Below, piece by piece: positions 44,429-53,291 of a DNA stretch of 64,000 nucleotides. Source of the stretch: Maribellus sp. YY47. Its GTDB lineage: Bacteria; Bacteroidota; Bacteroidia; Bacteroidales; Prolixibacteraceae. Below the pieces are notes generated by a model. The model was given only the letters and a program-made list of their open reading frames with translations, did no database searches and was not told the DNA's origin. Where the stretch lies: the NCBI RefSeq assembly GCF_023111095.1, contig NZ_JALGYW010000011.1, positions 62,001 through 126,000 of the forward strand. Reading direction: 5' to 3'. The number at the start of each line of letters is the position of its first letter. Position 1 is the stretch's first letter. The translations under genes and the position numbers were made by a program.

Positions 44429-45370
44429 ATGAACATTAGCTACAGCCGCCCCCTGTCACTGGGCTTCCAACGCATGAAAAAAGCCTTGTTTCAACCTTTC
44501 GATCTGAACAAATGGCTTCGTATCGGATTTACAGCATGGCTTGCCGGGCTTGCAGACTGCGAAGGCGGAAGTTCGGGCAGTCACCATTCCTATAAATACG
44601 ACTCAAACAACCTGGACGAGCTTTTTAACTTTCCGCAGACTGCGGGGGACTGGATCTCGACACATCCGCTGTGGGCCAACCTCATTCTTGTCGGAATTTT
44701 ACTTCTGATTGTTTTAATCAGTGTATTTATTTGGGTTAGCTCTCGTGGAAAATTTATGTTTCTGCACAATGTGGCGCAGAACAAATCCGATGTCAGTTAT
44801 CCGTGGCACGAATACCGGAATGAAGGGAATTCACTGTTTTTGTTCGAGTTCTTCTTTGGCTGGCTCTCGGTTGGTTTATTTGGATTTTTCCTTTTCTACT
44901 GCTTTACCTCGGCAAAAGAGTTGTACTACGGCGACTATACAAATCCGGCCATTTTTATGGCTGTGGGGCAAATGGTCTTGCTGCTGATCGCCTACCTGCT
45001 CACTATAGGTTTTACCGCCTTGTTTCTGAAAGATTTTGTGGTACCCATAATGTACAAAAACAGAATAGGTGTCCTCCAGGCCTGGGGCAAATTCCTGGCA
45101 TTGTTCGGGCAGCGTTTTTTTGCCTTTATCGGGTACGGCCTGTTCATCTTTATCCTGAGTTTCGGGGTTGGCATAGCGGTAATCTTTCTGGCCTTGATCA
45201 CGTGTTGTATCGCCTTGTTCCTACTCGCTATTCCTTACATTGGAACCGTAATTCTTTTGCCGGTTAGTTACACTTACAGGGCTTTAAGCCTGGAGTTCCT
45301 GGCACAATTTGGACCCGATTTCAATGTTTTGGCACCGGATGAGGACGAAGTACTGCCCATTATCGAATAA
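44429..45370 (+). CDS. Multi-pass membrane protein, unknown function
   Basis: The start at the ATG at 44429 (MNISYSRPLSLGFQRMKKAL) gives 313 residues; the longer frame begins with TTG and a non-hydrophobic stretch. Several hydrophobic segments cover about residues 28-40, 75-105, 130-155, 175-205 and 230-290. A segment DLNKWLRIGFTAWLAGLADC precedes a Ser/Gly/His-rich loop (EGGSSGSHHSYKYD). The pattern resembles uncharacterised membrane proteins found widely in bacteria and archaea. No catalytic motif is seen. It lies divergent from the coiled-coil gene. Confidence 0.6.
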   Translation: MNISYSRPLSLGFQRMKKALFQPFDLNKWLRIGFTAWLAGLADCEGGSSGSHHSYKYDSNNLDELFNFPQTAGDWISTHPLWANLILVGILLLIVLISVFIWVSSRGKFMFLHNVAQNKSDVSYPWHEYRNEGNSLFLFEFFFGWLSVGLFGFFLFYCFTSAKELYYGDYTNPAIFMAVGQMVLLLIAYLLTIGFTALFLKDFVVPIMYKNRIGVLQAWGKFLALFGQRFFAFIGYGLFIFILSFGVGIAVIFLALITCCIALFLLAIPYIGTVILLPVSYTYRALSLEFLAQFGPDFNVLAPDEDEVLPIIE

Positions 45371-45453
45371 TCAATACCCGAGAGAATCACGTCGCAGCAT
45401 TTCAACCAAACCCTAGTCTTTTTGTTTATATATTTAAAGCAAAAGATAAACAA

Positions 45454-45915
45454 ATGGGATTCTATCAATTCAGACACAAACAATTTATTCCTGCCGATCT
45501 TGATCAGGTTTGGGAATTCATTTCAAATCCGGCCAACCTGAGTAAAATTACGCCGGGCAGCATGGGTTTTAAGATAACTTCATTGCCAGTCGAAAAAATG
45601 TATGCCGGACGGATCATCAGCTACATGGTAAAGCCATTATTTAACCTGCCTACCACCTGGGTTACCGAGATTACACACGTAAAAGAAAAGCACTATTTTG
45701 TGGATGAACAAAGAATCGGGCCTTACAAAATGTGGCACCACGAACATTTCCTGACAGCTGCGCCAGGAGGCGTTGACATGACCGATATTATCTCGTATCA
45801 GCCGCCGTTTGGCATTTTGGGATCCATCGCCAACGGGCTGATCATAAAAAGAAAGCTACGTCAGATTTTTGATTTCAGAAGAGCTGCACTCAAAACTATA
45901 TTCGCTCAAAAGTAA
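45454..45915 (+). CDS. SRPBCC (START-like) ligand-binding family protein
   Basis: A 153-residue protein with the START-like/SRPBCC pattern: FRHKQFIPADLDQVWEFISN (strand then helix), NLSKITPGSMGFKI and EITHVKEKHYFVDEQRIGPY, followed by KMWHHEHFL and a C-terminal helix (KLRQIFDFRRAALKTIFAQK). These proteins bind small hydrophobic ligands in a deep cavity and are often annotated cyclase/dehydrase-like. No ligand can be predicted. It is convergent with the T9SS gene, 12 nt away. Confidence 0.82.
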   Translation: MGFYQFRHKQFIPADLDQVWEFISNPANLSKITPGSMGFKITSLPVEKMYAGRIISYMVKPLFNLPTTWVTEITHVKEKHYFVDEQRIGPYKMWHHEHFLTAAPGGVDMTDIISYQPPFGILGSIANGLIIKRKLRQIFDFRRAALKTIFAQK

Positions 45916-45927
45916 GCCTGAACGAAA

Positions 45928-47217
45928 TTAGTCTTTCCCCCTGAAAAGATGAATAAAACCGTGTTTGGTTTGTTTTCGTCCGTCACGGCCACGGCCCACC
46001 ACATCGTAATAGTAGACTCCGGGGCTGGCTTTCCGCCCGCCAATGCTGCCGTCCCAAACTGCTTCGGTCCGTGCATTCTCCGGATCCTGAATATCTCCGC
46101 TTTTCCAGTAGTGAACGCGTTTTCCCCAACGGTTAACAATGGTGATCTCTATGGATTTCATCGACTCAAACTTGATCTTGAAAACATCGTTCACGCCGTC
46201 TCCATTTGGCGTAAATACATTGGGAACAACAATCGATGAAGTATCTGCAACGATCAGTTTTCCGAGGGCAAAAGTATCCACACAATTTATGTTTTCTGAT
46301 ATTTTCTTGGCTACCAGCTTCACCAGGTACCGCCCCGAATTCTGATAAGTATAAACCGGTGCATCGTCGTAGGCAATAATCAGAATACTGTCGACCGGCT
46401 GACTGGCGCCCTGCGATTCATCGGTGATTTCATCCATATCGCGGTAAAAAAACCATTCGTAATAGCCCGGAGTTGCATTTTGTGAAGTATTGGTAAACGT
46501 CACCGTCAGTGGAGTTTCACCTTCCATTGGATTTGCGGTAAAATTGGCTTTCGGAACCAGCGACTCATAAGTAACTGTTGAACGGCCATCGCAATCGTAT
46601 TTATCGTAAACCCTAAGTGTATAATCCGTATTTTCTGCCGGCGGGTCGAACATTTGAGGGTTCAGCAAGTTACTCACAATCTCCGAACCATCGAGCCACT
46701 GAACTTTCACGTCTTTGAAAAGTTCTACAGGTGCATTGTTGCTCAAATCGTAATACGTAAGCGCAGCTGCTCTGAATTCTCCGGCCAAACTAAACGATTC
46801 GCAGTCGGAGCTGGCAACGTATGATTCTGCATAAGTCCAGTTATTAAACACCCAGGCCCGGTATACATCTGTTGTGCTTCCCAAGGTAACCGAAGCACGG
46901 TAACACCCGTCGGCCAGATTCGTGATCTGATGCGAAACGGCATCCGAACTCTCCTGCATAAAAAATTCGAAAGCTGCTGTTTCGGGGTTATATTTTTCCC
47001 AAAGAAAAGTTTTTGTTCCCTCTAAGGCGGTCGAAACCGTGAGCACGCCCACTTCGGCTAACGAATCGGTGGTACAAAAAATGAAAACATCATCGTTCTC
47101 CGAAAAAACCGGGTATTGAGTTACGTCGCTTCCAGAGGATTGCGGAGCTGTGATTTGCGCATTCAAGAGTTGAGAAAACAAAATCAGAATTCCTGCCAAA
47201 TAAAGACTTTTCTTCAT
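45928..47217 (-). CDS. T9SS type B cargo protein (gliding-motility C-terminal domain)
   Basis: Start at the ATG at 47217 (MKKSLYLAGILILFSQLLNA, a signal peptide), 429 residues. A PKD-like domain lies around residues 225-315 (ANPMEGETPLTVTFTNTSQ). The last 90 residues are a type B sorting domain: VPNVFTPNGDGVNDVFKIKF, then IEITIVNRWGKRVHYW, WDGSIGGRKASPGVYYYDV and GFIHLFRGKD. Such proteins cross the outer membrane by the type IX system and are released or attached to the surface. This implies that the organism has a T9SS, whose genes are not in this window. The binding target is unknown. Confidence 0.92.
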   Translation of the reverse strand: MKKSLYLAGILILFSQLLNAQITAPQSSGSDVTQYPVFSENDDVFIFCTTDSLAEVGVLTVSTALEGTKTFLWEKYNPETAAFEFFMQESSDAVSHQITNLADGCYRASVTLGSTTDVYRAWVFNNWTYAESYVASSDCESFSLAGEFRAAALTYYDLSNNAPVELFKDVKVQWLDGSEIVSNLLNPQMFDPPAENTDYTLRVYDKYDCDGRSTVTYESLVPKANFTANPMEGETPLTVTFTNTSQNATPGYYEWFFYRDMDEITDESQGASQPVDSILIIAYDDAPVYTYQNSGRYLVKLVAKKISENINCVDTFALGKLIVADTSSIVVPNVFTPNGDGVNDVFKIKFESMKSIEITIVNRWGKRVHYWKSGDIQDPENARTEAVWDGSIGGRKASPGVYYYDVVGRGRDGRKQTKHGFIHLFRGKD

Positions 47218-47429
47218 AAAAACTTCTTCTTTGAGATACAATATTAACGTATAAATTTAATTTAATTGCGTGCAAGCGGCAAAAAATCGGGAGTTAATGC
47301 CGGGCAAACAGGCATTAAGAAAAGGGATGAACATGTGCCTCTGACAATTTGTTGATAAAACCCGTTGCGAAATAAGGCCAATCGATATACATGATATATT
47401 TTTGTGCTTTTGAAAAGAAAGGATAAAAC

Positions 47430-49754
47430 GTGCTTGATTATTTAAATGAATTAAATGAGATTCAGCGGGAAGCGGTGGTGCGCACCGAAGGTCCGTCGTT
47501 GATAATTGCCGGTGCAGGCTCAGGAAAAACCAGGGTTTTAACCTACCGCATAGCCCATTTATTAAACCAGGGCGCCCGGCCATCGAACATACTTGCGCTA
47601 ACGTTCACCAACAAAGCGGCCCGCGAGATGAAAGACAGGATTGGCCGTGTTGCAGGTGAAAACGCTGCCCGCTACCTGTGGATGGGAACCTTCCACAGTA
47701 TCTTTTCGCGGATCCTCAGGGCCGAGCACGAAACCATCGGTTTCCCCTCGAATTTTACCATTTACGACAGTGCCGACAGCAAAAACCTGATCAAAACCAT
47801 CATCAAAGATTTTCAGCTCGACGACAAAACGTATAAGCCCAATGTGGTGGCCGGCCGGATTTCGATGGCCAAAAACAACCTCATCACTCCGGTGGCCTAC
47901 GCAAATTCTCCCGAAATACGTTCGGTGGATAAAAACATGCGCATGACCGGCATAGCTGAGATTTACAAGGAATACACAAAAAGATGCCGTTTGTCGGGTT
48001 CCATGGATTTCGACGATTTACTGCTGATCACCAATCTTTTGTTTCGCGACCACCCCGAAGTACTGGAGAAATACCAGGAGCGGTTTGGCTATGTTTTGGT
48101 GGATGAGTACCAGGATACCAATTATGCGCAATACCTGATCATCAAAAAGCTGGCAGCCAAACACAACAACATTTGCGTGGTAGGCGACGATGCACAGAGT
48201 ATTTATTCCTTTCGAGGGGCGCGGATCGAAAACATCCTCAACTTCAAAAACGATTACCCCGATCACCGGGTTTTCAAACTGGAGCAAAACTACCGTTCCA
48301 CACAAATGATTGTGAACGCGGCCAACAGCGTCATCTCGAAAAACAAAAAACAGATTCAAAAAAACGTTTTCTCTGAAAATGCTGAAGGAAGACCCATTAA
48401 AGTCCTCTCGGCCCTCACCGACAACGAAGAAGGATTTCTGGTAGCCCAGGAAATTGCACAGTTCCAGTTGCGCGAACATTACAAGTTCTCCGATTTTGCG
48501 GTGCTGTACCGTACCAATATGCAATCGAGAATCATTGAAGAGGCGCTGCGAAAAAGAAACATCCCCTACAAAATCTACGGCGGTTTGAGTTTCTATCAAC
48601 GTAAAGAAATCAAAGACCTGCTGAGCTATTTCAGGATGACGATCAATCCTGACGATAATGAAGCGCTGAAAAGAGTCATCAATTACCCGGCCCGCGGAAT
48701 TGGGCAAACCACCATCGGCAAACTGGAGATGGCCGCCGTATCGAACGAAACTTCGATGTGGAAAGTTATTTCCGCTCTTCCGGGCATCAATTATTCGCAG
48801 GTAAACAAAGGCACGGCGTCTAAACTGATGGACTTTGTGGCGCTGATTAACCGGTTCAAGAAACTTGCACAGGAAAACGATGCCTTTGAAACCGCCAAAA
48901 CCATCGCCGAGCAAACGGGAATTCAGAAGGAATTATACAACGATAAATCGCCGGAAGGGCTTAGCCGGCACGAAAACATACAGGAATTACTAAACGGCAT
49001 CCAGGAATTTTCGATCACTGCCAAAGAACAGGGCGACCCCGACAAACTGGGTAACTACCTGGAAGATGTGGCCTTGCTGACCGATCAGGACAACGAAAAA
49101 GATGAAGAGAAAAACAAGGTAACTTTAATGACCGTGCATTCGGCCAAAGGTCTGGAGTTCAAAAATGTCTTTATTGTGGGGATGGAAGAAAACCTCTTTC
49201 CTTCTCAACGACAGGGCGAAAAGGCTACGCTCGAATCGCTGGAAGAAGAACGCCGCTTGTTTTATGTGGCGCTTACCCGTGCAGAGGAAAATGCCTGGCT
49301 TTCGTATGCCAACCAGCGTTATCGCTGGGGCAATCTCGATTTTTGCACGCCCAGCCGGTTTCTCGAAGAACTGGACGAACGCTACACCGATGGTTTTACG
49401 CCAACAGGCACTTTGGCAAGTCCGTCGGCAGAACAAAGCAACGTATCGTACAGCAGCCCGGGACAACGATTTGCCAGGAGACAACCCGCGACCTCATTTA
49501 AAACCAGAGACTCACAAAACATTTTGAATAAAAAATCCGTTTCACTCAAAGAGACTGGCGGATCAGATACATTCCAGGGAGACGATCCCTCGAAAATTCA
49601 ACCCGGCATGACCGTACAACACCAGCGTTTTGGTGAAGGGAAAGTTCTGAACATTGAAGGCGTAGCACCCGATCTCAAGGCAACTGTATTTTTCCGCACA
49701 ACCGGACAAAAGCAATTGCTTTTAAAATTTGCGAAACTGCGGATTAAAACCTAA
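47430..49754 (+). CDS. UvrD/PcrA-like ATP-dependent DNA helicase
   Basis: A 774-residue superfamily 1A helicase that starts at GTG (47430). Motif I is IIAGAGSGKTRVL (about residues 27-39), Ia LTFTNKAAREMKDR, II VLVDEYQDTNYAQ, III VVGDDAQSIYSFRGA, IV RIIEEALRKRNIPY, V VTLMTVHSAKGLEFKNVFIV and VI ERRLFYVALTRAEE. The C-terminal 60 residues form a Tudor-like module (PGMTVQHQRFGEGKVLNIEG), as in PcrA, where it contacts RNA polymerase. It would act in nucleotide excision repair and replication-fork clearing. It is alone in its transcription unit. Confidence 0.93.
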   Translation: MLDYLNELNEIQREAVVRTEGPSLIIAGAGSGKTRVLTYRIAHLLNQGARPSNILALTFTNKAAREMKDRIGRVAGENAARYLWMGTFHSIFSRILRAEHETIGFPSNFTIYDSADSKNLIKTIIKDFQLDDKTYKPNVVAGRISMAKNNLITPVAYANSPEIRSVDKNMRMTGIAEIYKEYTKRCRLSGSMDFDDLLLITNLLFRDHPEVLEKYQERFGYVLVDEYQDTNYAQYLIIKKLAAKHNNICVVGDDAQSIYSFRGARIENILNFKNDYPDHRVFKLEQNYRSTQMIVNAANSVISKNKKQIQKNVFSENAEGRPIKVLSALTDNEEGFLVAQEIAQFQLREHYKFSDFAVLYRTNMQSRIIEEALRKRNIPYKIYGGLSFYQRKEIKDLLSYFRMTINPDDNEALKRVINYPARGIGQTTIGKLEMAAVSNETSMWKVISALPGINYSQVNKGTASKLMDFVALINRFKKLAQENDAFETAKTIAEQTGIQKELYNDKSPEGLSRHENIQELLNGIQEFSITAKEQGDPDKLGNYLEDVALLTDQDNEKDEEKNKVTLMTVHSAKGLEFKNVFIVGMEENLFPSQRQGEKATLESLEEERRLFYVALTRAEENAWLSYANQRYRWGNLDFCTPSRFLEELDERYTDGFTPTGTLASPSAEQSNVSYSSPGQRFARRQPATSFKTRDSQNILNKKSVSLKETGGSDTFQGDDPSKIQPGMTVQHQRFGEGKVLNIEGVAPDLKATVFFRTTGQKQLLLKFAKLRIKT

Positions 49755-49870
49755 ACAGGCTTTCGCGGAAAAAGATTCGCGAATTGACAGGAAATCATTA
49801 GTTTTGCAGCATCACTTCGGAACAATTCCTACATTTACACGAAGATTTGACATCACTTAAGAATTTTTAG

Positions 49871-50458
49871 ATGGATTACAATTCGAAACGAAAAAAATTA
49901 GCACTTCCGGAATACGGAAGGAATATACAAAACATGGTCGACTACCTGATGACCATTGAAGATCGCGATAAAAGGAACAAATCGGCACAAACTGTGATCG
50001 ATGTAATGGGCAACCTTTACCCTTTTCTGCGCGATGTTCCGGAGTTCAACCATAAACTGTGGGATCACCTGGCGATTATGGCCGATTTCAAACTGGATAT
50101 TGATTACCCTTATGATCCGCCATCACCTGACAGCTTGCTTGAAAAACCCAACAAGGTTCCGTATAACCAGCATTATATCAAATACAAACACTATGGTCGC
50201 ACCTTGGAACTGATCATTAAAGAAGCTGAAAAATACGAAGGAGAAGAACGCGAGATCATGATTTCGCAGATTGCCAACCACATGAAAAAGTCTTACCTGG
50301 CCTGGAACAAAGATGCCGTGGAAGACGAAAAGATTTTTGGCGACCTCGAAGAATTGTCAGATGGAAAACTTGTCATAAAAGAAGGAATGCAGCTGGCAGA
50401 CTCCAAAACATTAGTGGGGAAAAAGAAGAAGCCCGTTTCGAATAAAAAGAAGAAATAG
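49871..50458 (+). CDS. DUF4290 family protein
   Basis: A 195-residue Bacteroidota-specific protein starting MDYNSKRKKLALPEYGRNIQ, then NMVDYLMTIEDRDKRNKSAQ and LWDHLAIMADFKLDIDYPYD, with the lysine-rich end KKKKPVSNKKKK. It matches DUF4290, which lies just before murA in many Bacteroidota, as it does here (27 nt). Function is unknown, but the conserved position suggests a role with envelope growth. A TAGTTTTG box lies at 49799-49806 but lacks a well-spaced -33 element. Confidence 0.88.
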   Translation: MDYNSKRKKLALPEYGRNIQNMVDYLMTIEDRDKRNKSAQTVIDVMGNLYPFLRDVPEFNHKLWDHLAIMADFKLDIDYPYDPPSPDSLLEKPNKVPYNQHYIKYKHYGRTLELIIKEAEKYEGEEREIMISQIANHMKKSYLAWNKDAVEDEKIFGDLEELSDGKLVIKEGMQLADSKTLVGKKKKPVSNKKKK

Positions 50459-50485
50459 CCGTTTCATTCTCAAATCCCAAATAAT

Positions 50486-51790
50486 ATGTCAACTTTTAAG
50501 ATCGAAGGTGGCTACCCTTTAAAAGGTGATCTTGAACCGCAAGGCGCAAAAAACGAAGCGCTGCAGGTTATTTGTGCTGCCTTGTTAACCGATCAGGATG
50601 TGTTCATCGAAAATATTCCCGAAATCCGGGATGTACTAAAACTCATTGAAATCCTGGGAGGACTGGGTGTTGTTACCGAACGGCTCGAAAAAGGCCGGTA
50701 CCGGTTCAATGCCTCAAAGGTAAATATCGACTTTCTGAAAAGCCCGGAATACACCCGGCAAGCGATTGGATTGCGCGGATCAATCATGATCATCGGCCCG
50801 CTTCTGGCGCGCTTCGGACAAGGCTTTATTCCGCAACCCGGTGGCGATAAAATTGGCCGCCGCAGGGTGGATACCCATTTTATCGGGCTTCAAAAACTGG
50901 GTGCTGAATTTACCTTCGACAAGGACAACCAATGGTACCTGGTTTCGGCCGATAAACTTAAAGGAAGTTACATGCTTCTCGACGAGGCATCGGTTACCGG
51001 AACAGCCAACATTGCCATGGCCGCCGTGCTGGCTGAAGGAACCACAACTATTTACAACGCAGCCTGCGAACCCTATCTGCAGCAATTGTGCAAAATGCTG
51101 GTGTCGATGGGTGCAAAAATCAACGGCATCGGATCAAATCTGCTGACCATCGAAGGCGTGGCTTCATTGAACGGCTGTCAACACCGGATTCTTCCCGATA
51201 TGATCGAAGTGGGAAGTTTTATCGGTCTGGCTGCCATGACCGCTTCTGAAATCAGAATAAAAAATGTGGGGATCGAACACCTGGGAATTATTCCCGAATC
51301 GTTCAGACGACTGGGAATAAATGTTGCACAGGCTGGCGACGATCTGCTAATTAAAGATACCGGGCATTACGAAATCGAATCCTACATCGACGGTTCGATC
51401 ATGACCATTGCCGACGCCCCCTGGCCGGGACTGACTCCCGACTTGCTGAGTGTTTTCCTGGTAGTAGCCACCCAGGCAAAAGGCAGCGTCCTCATTCATC
51501 AAAAGATGTTTGAAAGCCGCCTGTTCTTTGTCGACAAGCTTATTGACATGGGAGCCCAGATCATTTTGTGTGATCCGCACCGTGCCACCGTAATCGGCCT
51601 CGACCGCAAACATAGCCTTCGTGCCACTAAAATGGTATCGCCCGACATCCGCGCCGGAATTGCGTTGCTGATTGCGGCCATGTCGGCCAAAGGAACCAGC
51701 ACAATCGACAACATCGAGCAGATCGACCGTGGCTACGAAAACATTGATGGCCGCCTAAATGCACTGGGAGCAAAAATAACACGGATATAA
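50486..51790 (+). CDS. murA: UDP-N-acetylglucosamine 1-carboxyvinyltransferase
   Basis: A 434-residue enzyme of the EPSP-synthase fold that transfers enolpyruvate from PEP to UDP-GlcNAc, the first committed step of peptidoglycan synthesis. Conserved residues include K22/N23 in GAKNEALQ and the mobile loop PGGDKIGRRRVDTHFIG. The loop residue that is Cys 115 in E. coli is Asp 121 here, the form that does not react with fosfomycin. Both domains are full length. It is translated with DUF4290 in one unit. Confidence 0.95.
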   Translation: MSTFKIEGGYPLKGDLEPQGAKNEALQVICAALLTDQDVFIENIPEIRDVLKLIEILGGLGVVTERLEKGRYRFNASKVNIDFLKSPEYTRQAIGLRGSIMIIGPLLARFGQGFIPQPGGDKIGRRRVDTHFIGLQKLGAEFTFDKDNQWYLVSADKLKGSYMLLDEASVTGTANIAMAAVLAEGTTTIYNAACEPYLQQLCKMLVSMGAKINGIGSNLLTIEGVASLNGCQHRILPDMIEVGSFIGLAAMTASEIRIKNVGIEHLGIIPESFRRLGINVAQAGDDLLIKDTGHYEIESYIDGSIMTIADAPWPGLTPDLLSVFLVVATQAKGSVLIHQKMFESRLFFVDKLIDMGAQIILCDPHRATVIGLDRKHSLRATKMVSPDIRAGIALLIAAMSAKGTSTIDNIEQIDRGYENIDGRLNALGAKITRI

Positions 51791-51883
51791 AGAGGCTGGG
51801 AAGGTCTTAAAACAAAACGGACACTTTCCCGTTACTAAGTCTGAATCTTTTAGTTTGAAATCGAATAAATTTTAAAACAAAAA

Positions 51884-52396
51884 ATGAAGAAGCTAGCAAT
51901 TATCACCCTCCTCCTTTTTCTGGGAACAGCAGGACTAAATGCCCAGCAACTGGGAACCGGAATTGGCAACAAAGCTCCCGACCTGGTGGGTAAAAGTCCC
52001 GATGGAAAAACCATCAAATTATCGGACACAAAGGGAAAAGTCGTGCTACTCGATTTTTGGGCAGGTTGGTGTGGCCCCTGCCGCAGAGAAAATCCGAATG
52101 TGGTAAAAGCATACAACAAATACAAAGACGAGAAATTCACAGTAGGCAAAGGCTTTGTGGTATTTAACGTTTCGCTCGACCGCACTGCCGACCAGTGGAA
52201 AGGAGCCATCAAACAAGACAAGCTGGATTGGCCCTATCACATCAGCGATTTGGGAGGATGGCAGTCGAGACTGGCAGCCATCTATGGGGTCAGAAGTATT
52301 CCTTCGAATTTCCTGTTGGATGAAAACGGTGTTATTATTGGTAAAAATTTACGGGGACCGGCCCTTGATGCCGCCCTCGATAAATATTTAAAATAG
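51884..52396 (+). CDS. TlpA-like periplasmic thiol-disulfide oxidoreductase
   Basis: A 170-residue protein. A signal peptide (LAIITLLLFLGTAGLNAQ) is followed by a thioredoxin fold with the active site WAGWCGPCRRENP, the segment FNVSLDRTADQWKGAI typical of TlpA/ResA proteins, and the cis-proline in GVRSIPSNFLLDENG. It probably acts on protein disulfides or cytochrome-c maturation in the periplasm. It follows murA by 93 nt and has its own terminator, so it may be a separate unit. Confidence 0.9.
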   Translation: MKKLAIITLLLFLGTAGLNAQQLGTGIGNKAPDLVGKSPDGKTIKLSDTKGKVVLLDFWAGWCGPCRRENPNVVKAYNKYKDEKFTVGKGFVVFNVSLDRTADQWKGAIKQDKLDWPYHISDLGGWQSRLAAIYGVRSIPSNFLLDENGVIIGKNLRGPALDAALDKYLK

Positions 52397-52435
52397 GCTG
52401 AAAAAGAGGCTGTTTTAAATCTAAACAAAATCATT

Positions 52436-52473
52436 CAAATTGACACTTGGCGATTCTGCCGGGTGTCAATTTG
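52436..52473 (+). terminator. Terminator after the TlpA-like gene
   Basis: CAAATTGACAC (52436-52446) pairs with GTGTCAATTTG (52463-52473) over 11 bp, with an inner GGC/GCC pair, followed by TCTTTTA. It starts 40 nt after the stop codon. Confidence 0.8.
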
Positions 52474-52524
52474 TCTTTTATATTTGCATGGCAAAATTTT
52501 TGCAATGTCAGCGTAGCAAATTAC

Positions 52525-52567
52525 CCCGTAATTACTTTGAATGCTGATAAACGCAGGTAATTACGGG
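52525..52567. promoter_or_regulatory. Long inverted repeat in the grpE-dnaJ leader
   Basis: CCCGTAATTAC (52525-52535) and GTAATTACGGG (52557-52567) are perfect over 11 bp with a 21-nt centre. They extend outward to AGCAA / TTGCT after a small bulge. The element lies between a TATATTTG box (52479-52486) and the grpE start. It is unlike CIRCE (9-bp arms, 9-nt spacer). An operator or a heat-sensitive leader hairpin is possible. Confidence 0.55.
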
Positions 52568-52676
52568 ATTGCTGTGGTTGTTTTATTTCTTCATAAACAA
52601 TGGAAAACTGATGAGAAATTCAGCCGCGTTAAAATGTATGACATTTTTGAAGCACAAATTCAAAAAAAGGGTAAAA

Positions 52677-53273
52677 ATGGCAGAAGAAAAAATTTCAAAT
52701 GAAACCACTTCGGAAGAAGTAAAAGATACAAAGCAGGAAAGCAAAGAAACCGGCGCACCCAAAGAGCATGCTGCCGACGAGAAAGCCGACAAAAAGAAAA
52801 AAGGCAAGAAAGACAAGCACGAGGTTGAAATTGAAGAATTGTCGGCAAAGCTCGACGACATGAAGGACAAACACCTTCGTTTGCAGGCTGAGTTTGATAA
52901 CTTCAGAAAAAGAACGCTGAAAGAAAAAGCCGACCTCATTAAATCGGGTGGCGAAACCGTGTTGGTGAATATCCTGCCGGTGGTCGACGATTTTGAAAGA
53001 GCGCTCGATTCTATGAAAGAAGTTTCGGATGAAGATGCAGGAAAACAAGGAACAATGTTGATCTACAACAAGTTCAGAGAATTCCTGAAACAAAACAACA
53101 TCAAGGAAATAGAAGCGCTGAATCAGGTGTTTGACGTGGATCTGCACGAGGCCATTACAAAAATTCCGGCCCCGAATGATGAATTGAAAGGGAAAGTGGT
53201 AGATGTTATTCAAAAAGGCTACTGCTTAAACGAAAAGGTAATCCGGTTTGCCAAAGTTGTAATCGGAGAATAA
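52677..53273 (+). CDS. grpE: Nucleotide exchange factor GrpE
   Basis: Start at the ATG at 52677 (MAEEKISNETTSEEVKDTKQ), giving 198 residues; the frame is open 108 nt further upstream, but that part covers leader sequence. A long charged N-terminal region precedes the dimeric coiled coil (ELSAKLDDMKDKHLRLQAEF) and the GrpE signature DNFRKRTLKEK, then INVL-like VLVNILPVVDDFERAL and FDVDLHEAITKIPAP. It releases ADP from DnaK. It lies 18 nt before dnaJ; dnaK itself is not in this window. Confidence 0.95.
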   Translation: MAEEKISNETTSEEVKDTKQESKETGAPKEHAADEKADKKKKGKKDKHEVEIEELSAKLDDMKDKHLRLQAEFDNFRKRTLKEKADLIKSGGETVLVNILPVVDDFERALDSMKEVSDEDAGKQGTMLIYNKFREFLKQNNIKEIEALNQVFDVDLHEAITKIPAPNDELKGKVVDVIQKGYCLNEKVIRFAKVVIGE

Positions 53274-53291
53274 TTTGGAGAAATCAGGGAA

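Noticed and set aside
48018-48914. 298-codon open frame on the minus strand
   Set aside because: It lies fully antisense to the UvrD-like helicase, which has all its motifs. The translation has no recognisable protein features.
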